16,965 nucleotides of DNA. Origin: JBAZTA01 sp964588175. Its GTDB lineage: Bacteria; Omnitrophota; Gorgyraeia; Gygaellales; Profunditerraquicolaceae. A program made the translations under genes and the position numbers. The DNA lies in NCBI GenBank assembly GCA_964588175.1, contig CAZPNW010000020.1:1-16965 (forward strand). The letters run 5' to 3'. Below are positions 1-5,286 of the stretch, one piece after another; position 1 is the stretch's first letter, and the number at the start of each line of letters is the position of its first letter. The notes beneath the pieces were generated by a model. That model did not search any database. It was not told the origin of the DNA and saw only the letters and a list, made by a program, of their open reading frames with translations.

Positions 1-12
1 GAGATCACATCG

Positions 13-741
13 ATGAATAAAATATACAGTCACCCTCGAGCGTTACGCGCGGCATCCACGCACTATTGCCCAGGCTGCCGCCATGGGATAGCCCACCGGC
101 TTGTCGCTGAAGTTATTGATGAGCTTGGTATCCGGGAGCGCGTGATCGCCATAGCTCCCGTCGGCTGCGCGGTGGTCGCTTATGATTATTGGGATTTTGA
201 TTGTTCGGAAGCCGCGCACGGCCGGGCGCTGGCTGTGGCAACCGCGATAAAGCGCGTGCGGCCGCGGAACATTGTCTTTACCTACCAGGGCGATGGTGAT
301 CTGGCGGCGATCGGGACTAATGAGACCATTCATGCCGCCAACCGCGGAGAGAATCTGACCGTTATTTTTATTAATAACGCTATTTACGGGATGACCGGCG
401 GGCAGATGGCGCCGACGACACTTTTGCAGCAAAAGACAGCCACGACCCCGCTGGGCAGGGATGCCGCGCTGCAGGGGTATCCGCTCAAGATCTCAGAGAT
501 GCTGGCTTTATTGAACGGCGTTAAATATGTCGAACGTGTTTCAATGCACTCGCCGCAGGAAGTAATAAAAGCTAAAAAAGCGATTAAACAGGCGTTCCAG
601 AACCAGATCGACGGTATCGGCTTCTCGTTGGTGGAGATCCTTTCGCCGTGCCCGACGTATTGGGAGATGCCGCCGGCGCAGGCCCTTGATTGGATAAAGA
701 ATACTATGCTTAAAGAATTTCCTTTAGGAAGGATCAAATGA
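13..741 (+). CDS. 2-oxoacid:ferredoxin oxidoreductase, beta (TPP-binding) subunit
   Basis: Catalytic subunit (242 aa) of a cytoplasmic enzyme that oxidatively decarboxylates a 2-oxoacid with CoA and ferredoxin (VorA/KorB-like branch). Seen: the TPP/Mg motif starts at GDGD (residues 93-96) and ends at NN 121-122, followed by AIYGMTGGQMAPTT. C19-x2-C22, C52 and C213 are the usual four ligands of the beta-subunit 4Fe-4S cluster. The end, FPLGRIK, is typical of the family. The length suits the short KorB/VorA type rather than pyruvate oxidoreductase. The start is the first in-frame ATG and lies only 12 bases into the window, so the upstream gene (presumably the alpha subunit) probably overlaps or abuts it. 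The stop overlaps the next gene as ATGA. The substrate (2-oxoglutarate or branched-chain 2-oxoacid) cannot be settled from this subunit, so no gene symbol is given. Confidence 0.93.
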   Translation: MNKIYSHPRALRAASTHYCPGCRHGIAHRLVAEVIDELGIRERVIAIAPVGCAVVAYDYWDFDCSEAAHGRALAVATAIKRVRPRNIVFTYQGDGDLAAIGTNETIHAANRGENLTVIFINNAIYGMTGGQMAPTTLLQQKTATTPLGRDAALQGYPLKISEMLALLNGVKYVERVSMHSPQEVIKAKKAIKQAFQNQIDGIGFSLVEILSPCPTYWEMPPAQALDWIKNTMLKEFPLGRIK

Positions 742-1304
742 CGGAAAAGATCATTATCGCCGGAGCCGGAGGACAGGGTATCATGCTCTTGGGGAAGATC
801 CTGGCAGAGGCCGCGATGCGGGAAAACCGCTTTGTTACCTGGCTTCCCGCGTATGGCGCCGAAGTCAGGGGAGGGACAGCGCATTGTATGGTCATTATCT
901 CCGATGAAGAGATCGGTTCTCCCTCGATCAGTGTCGCCGACAGCTTGATCGTCATGAACGCTCCTTCATACGCGCGTTTTAAGCCGCGGCTTAAAGCGAA
1001 AGGCTTGCTTGTGGGGAACAGTACTTTAGTGAAGAATAATTTAGCTGTGCATTCTTCTGATTTATGGTATCCTTTTACGGATATCGCCTTGAAGCTGGGG
1101 AATGTGAAAGTGGCGAATATGATTGCGTTGGGATGCTTTATCGCCCGGCGCTCTATCGTTGAAGTTGAGAATATCGCGCGGGTGATCGAGGAAATAGCCC
1201 CCGCGCACAAAAAAGACCTCATTGAGATAAATAAGCGGGCGCTTGCCTCCGGCATCGCGCTCGTTACAGAGGAAAATAAAAAGTCAGGAGAAAAAAATGG
1301 TTAG
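738..1304 (+). CDS. 2-oxoacid:ferredoxin oxidoreductase, gamma subunit
   Basis: Gamma subunit (188 aa) of the same complex, from the pyruvate/ketoisovalerate oxidoreductase catalytic-domain family (POR, PF01558 as known). Seen: an N-terminal glycine-rich loop, IIIAGAGGQGIMLLGK, with the GAGGQG motif at residues 9-14. This is followed by WLPAYGAEVRGGTAHC, the family's conserved core. The start is fixed by ATGA overlap with the beta-subunit stop and by the purine-rich AGGAAGGA at 726-733. The gene therefore looks translationally coupled, which suits fixed subunit stoichiometry. Its 3' end overlaps the start of the next gene by 8 bases. No ferredoxin-like delta subunit follows, so it is either upstream of the window or absent. 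Family assignment is very secure; substrate is unknown. Confidence 0.93.
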   Translation: MTEKIIIAGAGGQGIMLLGKILAEAAMRENRFVTWLPAYGAEVRGGTAHCMVIISDEEIGSPSISVADSLIVMNAPSYARFKPRLKAKGLLVGNSTLVKNNLAVHSSDLWYPFTDIALKLGNVKVANMIALGCFIARRSIVEVENIARVIEEIAPAHKKDLIEINKRALASGIALVTEENKKSGEKNG

Positions 1305-2628
1305 GGTACGCTTTGCTCCCAGTCCGACGGGAAATCTGCACATCGGCGGAGCGCGCACTGCGTTATTTAATTGGCTTTATGCGAAAGCAAAAAAAGGGAC
1401 ATTTGTTTTAAGGATAGAAGATACCGACCGGGAGCGTTCGAAAAAAGAATACCTGGAAGAGATAACCTACAGCTTGAAATGGCTGGGATTTGATTGGGAT
1501 GAGATCTATTATCAGAGCGAGCGTTTTGAGATCTATCACCAATACGCCAAAAAACTGGTCAATGCCGGCCTGGCCTATGTGGCTTCATCCGATGATGAAC
1601 AGGCGCAGAAGATCGCTAATAAAAAACAGGATGCCATAATCTTTAAGGTTACACCCCAGAAGATCAAGATCAATGACCTGATCAGGGGAGAGATCGAGTT
1701 TGAAGCTGAAACCATCAAGGACCAGGTGTTGATCAAGTCAGACGGCACGCCGACCTATAATTTCGCCTGCGTGGTTGATGACGCAGAGATGAAAATAACC
1801 CATGTCATCAGAGGCGACGACCATATTTCCAATACCCCTAAGCAAATATTGCTCTATAAAGCTCTGGGTTTTCCTTTACCGGAATTCGCGCACCTTCCTT
1901 TAATATTATCAAAAGCAGGCGGCAGGCTTTCTAAGCGTAAAGGCGCCACCGCGATCTCGGAATTCCACGCGATGGGCTATCTTTCGGCGGCGTTGGACAA
2001 TTATTTACTGCTCCTGGGATGGTCTCCGGGAGGAAACCGCGAGATCGTCAGTATGGATGAAGCGATAAAGCTGTATGACCTAAAGAATATCAATAAGACC
2101 GCCGCGGTGCTTGACCTGGATAAGCTGGACTGGATGAACAACCAGTATTTGAAGAATGAGGACCCTGAGAAGTTGACCGATGAAGTTATCCCAGCGTTAG
2201 TTGAGAAGAAATATATCGATAAAGATAATTTTGATAGAAATTATGTGGTTTCTTTGGTAAAATTGTTCCAGGGAAGGCTTACGACGATCAGCGATTTCGC
2301 CGATTGGGCGGATTTCTTCTTTATGCAGGATTTAATGATCGATCCTGCGGCGCAGGAGAAATTCTTATCGAAAGATCTCTCGAAAGAATTCAGCCTTTAT
2401 ATTAAAAGACTTGAAAGTTTAGCGGTTTACGATATCGCCAATATTGAAGCCGGCTTCCGCGAGATGGCAAAAGAGCTTAGTTTGGAGCCGAAAGTTTTGA
2501 TCCATCCTATCCGGGTGGCGCTTACCGGCAAGACCATCGGCCCGGGCCTTTTTGAAGTTATCTATTATTTAGGTATAGAGCGGGTAAAAACGCGGCTTGG
2601 TAAATTTATAAAAAAGGAGCAGGGATGA
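1297..2628 (+). CDS. gltX: glutamyl-tRNA synthetase
   Basis: Class I aminoacyl-tRNA synthetase that ligates glutamate to tRNA-Glu (443 aa). Seen: the opening RVRFAPSPTGNLHIGGARTA contains the HIGH-type motif HIGG (residues 15-18). The conserved TPTYNFACVVDD block is present, then GDDHISNTPKQ. The KMSKS equivalent is RLSKRKG at 210-216, followed by YLLLLGWSPGG. The length is somewhat below the usual 460-490, with a compact C-terminal anticodon-binding part. An upstream in-frame ATG exists at 1243, but 1297 is chosen because AGGAG sits at 1286-1290 and the family consensus begins there. It overlaps the previous gene by 8 bases and the next by ATGA. Placement behind a 2-oxoacid oxidoreductase is a co-transcription observation, not evidence of shared function. 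Whether it also charges tRNA-Gln cannot be told from what is visible. Confidence 0.97.
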   Translation: MVRVRFAPSPTGNLHIGGARTALFNWLYAKAKKGTFVLRIEDTDRERSKKEYLEEITYSLKWLGFDWDEIYYQSERFEIYHQYAKKLVNAGLAYVASSDDEQAQKIANKKQDAIIFKVTPQKIKINDLIRGEIEFEAETIKDQVLIKSDGTPTYNFACVVDDAEMKITHVIRGDDHISNTPKQILLYKALGFPLPEFAHLPLILSKAGGRLSKRKGATAISEFHAMGYLSAALDNYLLLLGWSPGGNREIVSMDEAIKLYDLKNINKTAAVLDLDKLDWMNNQYLKNEDPEKLTDEVIPALVEKKYIDKDNFDRNYVVSLVKLFQGRLTTISDFADWADFFFMQDLMIDPAAQEKFLSKDLSKEFSLYIKRLESLAVYDIANIEAGFREMAKELSLEPKVLIHPIRVALTGKTIGPGLFEVIYYLGIERVKTRLGKFIKKEQG

Positions 2629-2804
2629 AAAAGAAGGGAATATGTATCGCTTTAGGCCTTTTTTACTGCCTGGTGTTGCTCTCCGGGTGTAATACGGTAT
2701 GCAAGACGACTAAAGGCGCGGCAGAAGGCGCCAAAGAAGGCGTGAAAGAAGATTGGAAAGCTGCTCAGGAAACAGACGCCTGGATGAAAAAGAATTTGTG
2801 GTAG
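2625..2804 (+). CDS. small entericidin-like lipoprotein
   Basis: A 59-residue protein, read by hand from an ATG overlapping the gltX stop (ATGA), with AAGGAG at 2614-2619. Seen: a basic start (MKKK), a hydrophobic stretch, and a lipobox LLSGC with the lipidated cysteine at residue 22. The mature peptide is only 38 residues and is Ala/Gly/Lys/Glu-rich (TTKGAAEGAKEGVKEDWKAA). It ends in DAWMKKNLW. The mature part is probably an amphipathic helix anchored to a membrane by its lipid. The pattern resembles entericidin-type mini-lipoproteins, and I recall similar tails in other Omnitrophota small lipoproteins; both comparisons are from memory. It is the last gene of the operon and is followed by a long inverted repeat. 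Function unknown. Confidence 0.8.
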   Translation: MKKKGICIALGLFYCLVLLSGCNTVCKTTKGAAEGAKEGVKEDWKAAQETDAWMKKNLW

Positions 2805-2816
2805 GGTTGTATAGGT

Positions 2817-2872
2817 TTTAAGACCCGGTCTTAACAAGTAATTTTTCATACCAGCCAAGACCGGGTCTTAAA
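2817..2872 (+). terminator. perfect 16-bp inverted repeat ending the operon
   Basis: Arms at 2817-2832 and 2857-2872 are perfect reverse complements (16 bp, core AAGACCCGGTCTT), with a 24-base loop. It begins 12 bases after the lipoprotein stop, where a terminator is expected. The 3' side lacks a clean T-run (AATCTCTCTG follows), so it may act as an RNA-stabilising or REP-like structure rather than a textbook intrinsic terminator. Confidence 0.6.
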
Positions 2873-2944
2873 TCTCTCTGTGTTGCATAGATTTCCTCGT
2901 ATTATTTACTTCTTATAGAGCTTTATTTATTCCTCATATTTCTT

Positions 2945-3053
2945 GGGTTAAGGTTAGGGCAAGGATATAAGTTTGGTAGTTGGGCATGGTAGGTAGTTTT
3001 TATATAGCCCAACAACTTTACCTAACAACTAAACTAAAATCATAACCTTAACC
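2945..3053. repeat. imperfect AT-rich foldback element
   Basis: Outer arms GGTTAAGGTTA (2946-2956) and TAACCTTAACC (3043-3053) are a perfect 11-bp pair. Inner arms GTTGGGC (2979-2985) and GCCCAAC (3007-3013) pair perfectly. The sequence between them pairs imperfectly, so the whole 109 bases can fold into one long hairpin. It may be a decayed MITE-like element. No flanking target duplication was identified. Confidence 0.5.
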
Positions 3054-3122
3054 TAACTACAAATTAAAGTTTCTAGATGTCCGCAATGACACGGGTGTAA
3101 GCGAAGAATCAAAACCATGTCA

Positions 3123-3168
3123 TTCCCGCCTGCCCGCCAATGTTTCAATGGCGGGCGAAAGCGGGAAT
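3123..3168. repeat. REP-like hairpin, copy 1
   Basis: Outer arms TTCCCGC and GCGGGAA enclose an inner stem GCCCGCCA / TGGCGGGC. The 3' side reads GGCGAAAGCGGGAATC. The same suffix occurs at 3624-3639 on another hairpin, so this is a dispersed palindromic repeat family rather than a unique structure. Confidence 0.6.
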
Positions 3169-3217
3169 CTGCGGCAGAAAGCCGCACACCGGCGCAATTT
3201 CCAATCTGCGCCGGGTG
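3169..3217. repeat. hairpin repeat block, left copy (inverted copy at 4892-4981)
   Basis: Two parts. Positions 3170-3190 hold the hairpin TGCGGC-AGAAA-GCCGCA followed by CACC. Positions 3191-3217 hold GGCGCA...TGCGCC then GGGTG. Both parts recur in reverse complement at 4961-4981 and 4892-4917, on the other side of the HEPN-like gene. Confidence 0.7.
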
Positions 3218-3268
3218 CAAGTTAAAAAACACGGTGACTTATTTCGGAATTGCCCGTTAACGTAGCTT

Positions 3269-3448
3269 CTTTCCGGTATTGCTTCCGCGCGCTGAAAACT
3301 TTCGCCGTGCGCTACGGTTTACGGCTCGTTTCCGCCAGTTGACTTACGCAGAGTAGCGGGCTCTCACTCGCCGTAAGCCCTTGCGCACTCAAAGTAGAAA
3401 CGAGGTGCCGAAAGTTTTCTAATGCGCGCTTCAGCAATCACCGGAAAG
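3269..3448. repeat. 180-bp foldback element
   Basis: The left arm, starting CTTTCCGGTATTGCTTCC (3269-3304), is matched imperfectly by the right arm ending CAATCACCGGAAAG (3409-3448). Nested inside are CTCGTTTC (3325-3332) and GAAACGAG (3397-3404). Visible sub-matches include GAAAACTTTCG / CGAAAGTTTTC and the terminal CTTTCCGGT / ACCGGAAAG. No open reading frame spans it. It looks like a non-coding mobile or decayed repeat. Confidence 0.55.
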
Positions 3449-3601
3449 TTAAGCCCAGAACTCATTATATTTGATAATTCTTTAAGGAAACGGTCTTGAG
3501 GTTTGCAAGAGTAAAAGATGGTGTCATTCTGAGCGAAGCGAAGAATCTAAAAAGTGCATTGCCGTTGACTTTCGCGGTCGCGAGTGCTCCGTCGATTCGT
3601 A

Positions 3602-3639
3602 ATTCCCTGCCTGCCGGTAGGCAGGCGAAAGCGGGAATC
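3602..3639. repeat. REP-like hairpin, copy 2
   Basis: Perfect stem GCCTGCC (3609-3615), loop GGTA, GGCAGGC (3620-3626). It lies inside the outer pair TTCCC / GGGAA and carries the same 3' suffix, GCGAAAGCGGGAATC, as the hairpin at 3123-3168. Just upstream (3521-3547) is a GTCATTCTGAGCGAAGCG stretch, a common companion of such repeats. Confidence 0.6.
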
Positions 3640-3699
3640 CAAAGAAATTCAAGCTAGGTAATCTTCTATTTTGGTAGAGGTTGCCTTTTTTTATGGTAG

Positions 3700-3713
3700 T
3701 TAAGTGATGTGTC
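3700..3713. repeat. 14-bp inverted repeat, left end of HEPN island
   Basis: TTAAGTGATGTGTC here is the exact reverse complement of GACACATCACTTAA at 4841-4854. The pair brackets the HEPN-like gene (3769-4665), about 56 bases before its start and 176 bases after its stop. Confidence 0.7.
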
Positions 3714-3768
3714 ATCAGAACTGCGAATCTGATAGCCCAATTCTTGTTAATAAGAAGGATAATGTTTA

Positions 3769-4665
3769 ATGGATAAGTGGATAACAATTGCGCCCATCGT
3801 TTCAGAATATCAAAATAGATCTTTGTTTGAAATTGATTTAGGAGATGTAAAATTTATTCCAATCCCGGATAAACTAAAGCAAATGGAGGGTGTTCAATAC
3901 TTAGGTTTTTATCGAAGCGAGAGTTTAAAAGATGCGGAAGTAATGCTTTCAGTTGGATATGAAGCCACATCATTAGGTGATCCAGATTTAGATTGGCTTG
4001 GGGAGGAAAAAAGATCAAAACAAGAAATTGCTCTCGAAAAGATAATGTTATGTAATTTAGCGCTTTGGTTGGCAAAGCCATCTCCATTGGGATTTGATTT
4101 TTATATGCATATAAACCATCTTGATGCAATCCCATCACTAATAAATTCAGCATCGGTAGCGGTCTTTAGGTGTAATTCTAAAGACAGTGGGAATTCTCTT
4201 AAAAGTGAGGATTTCGAGAAAGCGAAACAAATATATTTAATAATGAAAAGCATTCCTAGAAATTCCACGTTATGGATTAGTATAACATCTTTAATTCAGG
4301 CGCTTACAAGTCATTTTGGGAATATAAGGTTTATGTTGTTGTGGATTGCGTTAGAATCACTATTTGGCGCAAAACATGAGCTTCAATTTAGAATCTCTCA
4401 AAGAATAGCCCTTTTTCTTGGTAACAATAGAGAAGAAGCGCTTAAATTATTTTCTGATTCCAAAGATAGTTATAGTATGAGGTGTGATATAATTCATACG
4501 GGCAGTTATGCAGGTAAGGGAAATTCAGAAGCGATAGGATATAATGCTGAAGAATTTATCAGAAAGGCACTCGTTAAGATAATCGATAATAATCAATTTG
4601 TTGAGGTCTTTAACAATGATGAAAAAAGAAAAAAATTTCTCGATGGGTTAGCTTTTAAAAATTAG
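3769..4665 (+). CDS. Apea-like HEPN domain protein (putative RNase / defence-type)
   Basis: A 298-residue protein with no signal peptide or membrane segment, so probably cytoplasmic. Seen: the C-terminal part (about 185-275) has a helix LLWIALESLFGA, then FRISQRIALFLG, then YSMRCDIIHTGSY. R238-x4-H243 matches the HEPN R-x4-6-H signature, and the layout is that of the Apea-like HEPN family (known to include anti-phage abortive-infection proteins). The N-terminal about 150 residues are unrecognised. The start has AAGAAGG at 3753-3758. Base composition is foreign to the neighbours: for example, 4021-4080 has 22 G+C in 60. The gene stands alone between inverted repeats, with no antitoxin-like partner next to it. 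HEPN membership is inference from motif and context; RNase activity and any defence role are untested. A non-catalytic HEPN is also possible. Confidence 0.68.
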   Translation: MDKWITIAPIVSEYQNRSLFEIDLGDVKFIPIPDKLKQMEGVQYLGFYRSESLKDAEVMLSVGYEATSLGDPDLDWLGEEKRSKQEIALEKIMLCNLALWLAKPSPLGFDFYMHINHLDAIPSLINSASVAVFRCNSKDSGNSLKSEDFEKAKQIYLIMKSIPRNSTLWISITSLIQALTSHFGNIRFMLLWIALESLFGAKHELQFRISQRIALFLGNNREEALKLFSDSKDSYSMRCDIIHTGSYAGKGNSEAIGYNAEEFIRKALVKIIDNNQFVEVFNNDEKRKKFLDGLAFKN

Positions 4666-4747
4666 AAATATTCTAGGCCGAGTAATTCCTAGATGCTGTA
4701 TGTGAAAAAAGGGAGTAACAAGAGGTTTTATATAATTACTTTGATCG

Positions 4748-4776
4748 GCAGGGTCAGAACAATGTTCTGCCCCTGC
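4748..4776. repeat. hairpin GCAGGG...CCCTGC downstream of HEPN gene
   Basis: Arms 4748-4760 and 4764-4776 (GCAGGGTCAGAAC / GTTCTGCCCCTGC) form 13 pairs with one G-T wobble around a 3-base loop. No T-run follows, so it is more likely part of a palindromic repeat than a terminator. No other terminator is visible for the HEPN-like gene. Confidence 0.55.
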
Positions 4777-4787
4777 AAGGGAAGATA

Positions 4788-4857
4788 TAATTAAGAGATG
4801 TGACACAGGGAGAGCATAATTCCGGGTAAGTAATTCCGGGGACACATCACTTAATTA
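4788..4857. repeat. imperfect inverted repeat with internal direct repeat
   Basis: Arms TAATTAAGAGATGTG (4788-4802) and CACATCACTTAATTA (4843-4857) pair at 14 of 15 positions. Between them TAATTCCGGG occurs twice (4817-4826, 4831-4840). The right arm also contains the 14-bp sequence repeated in inverse at 3700-3713. The shape resembles transposon-end or REP-type DNA. Confidence 0.6.
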
Positions 4858-4891
4858 TGGTTTGAATATTTTGGTGAGGGGTAAACGAAAA

Positions 4892-4981
4892 CACCCGGCG
4901 CAGATTGGAATTGCGCCGCACCTTGCTTTATTGGAGAAGCAAGTGCGTACTTGTTGTGCAGGTGTGCCGCTTTCTGCGGCA
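4892..4981. repeat. hairpin repeat block, right (inverted) copy
   Basis: 4892-4917 is the reverse complement of 3191-3217 apart from a one-base indel. 4961-4981 is the reverse complement of 3170-3190 with two differences that fall on the paired positions of the hairpin stem. About 43 extra bases (4918-4960) separate the two parts here but not in the left copy. Further small hairpins follow (CTGCC-TGAC-GGCAG near 4993; ACCCC-TAC-GGGGT near 5015). Confidence 0.65.
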
Positions 4982-5050
4982 AAAGATTGCCTGCCTGACG
5001 GCAGTCATGCTTCACCCCTACGGGGTTCGCAATGACACGTATTCGGTTCT

Positions 5051-5114
5051 CGATAACCGAACACCGAGCACCGATAACCCGGAAACGGTGACAGTCATTT
5101 TGGAACAGGCATTT
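5051..5114. repeat. composite repeat upstream of protease gene
   Basis: Degenerate short tandem units (CGATAACCGA, ACACCGAGC, ACCGATAACC) are followed by AAACGGTGACAGTCA and then ACAGGCATTTT. The same three ingredients recur at 8616-8703, after the protease gene, in a different order. Confidence 0.6.
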
Positions 5115-5152
5115 TAGTAGGTTTAATGAATTCCGTGACGCGCTGTTTTAAT

Positions 5153-5181
5153 TTGACATAAGCTAAATAAAAGGTTATGCT
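5153..5181 (+). promoter_or_regulatory. sigma-70-type promoter of the S8 protease gene
   Basis: Perfect -35 TTGACA at 5153-5158, a 17-base spacer, and -10 TATGCT at 5176-5181. Expected transcription start is about 5188, inside the first leader hairpin (GAACAAT 5187-5193 / ATTGTTC 5201-5207). It leaves a leader of about 100 nt before the ATG. Confidence 0.75.
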
Positions 5182-5232
5182 TTAATGAACAATCTAGTCA
5201 ATTGTTCGGATTTCTATGCGTAGTAAATTTGG

Positions 5233-5265
5233 AGGTATACGGGATGTGAGCGTATACCTTTTTTT
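5233..5265 (+). terminator. intrinsic terminator inside the protease 5' leader
   Basis: Perfect 9-bp stem AGGTATACG (5233-5241) / CGTATACCT (5251-5259), 9-base loop, and seven consecutive Ts (5259-5265). It sits between the promoter (5153-5181) and the ribosome binding site AAGGAGG (5271-5277) of the gene starting at 5287. It must therefore be read through, or conditionally opened, for expression. Confidence 0.8.
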
Positions 5266-5286
5266 ATTTTAAGGAGGATACAAATT

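Larger units (their letters stand above)
2805..3768. other. gene-free, repeat-rich intergenic region
   Basis: About 960 bases without a credible gene. It holds the operon-end inverted repeat, an AT-rich foldback (2945-3053), two copies of a REP-like hairpin (3123-3168, 3602-3639), a third hairpin block with an inverted copy beyond the next gene (3169-3217), and a 180-bp foldback (3269-3448). The open frames that cross it are short, run through palindromes, and lack ribosome binding sites. The segment 3449-3520 shows nothing I recognise. Confidence 0.7.

Noticed and set aside
1..20. Tail of an upstream gene, ending either at TGA 14-16 or TAA 18-20
   Set aside because: Two frames stay open from base 1 and end within the first 20 bases. 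Too few codons are visible to choose between them or name the product, although an oxidoreductase alpha subunit would be expected.
3524..3787. Minus-strand open frame of 87 codons
   Set aside because: It runs through the REP-like hairpin and the GTCATTCTGAGCGAAGCG repeat, and crosses the HEPN gene start. It has no ribosome binding site or family resemblance.
2817..5114. Possible CRISPR array in the repeat-rich region
   Set aside because: Repeats are palindromic, of several families, irregularly spaced and in both orientations. There are no regular spacers and no cas genes.
4905..5117. Plus-strand open frame of 70 codons
   Set aside because: It lies entirely in palindromic repeat blocks (4892-5114) that have inverted or direct copies elsewhere; the codons follow the repeats.
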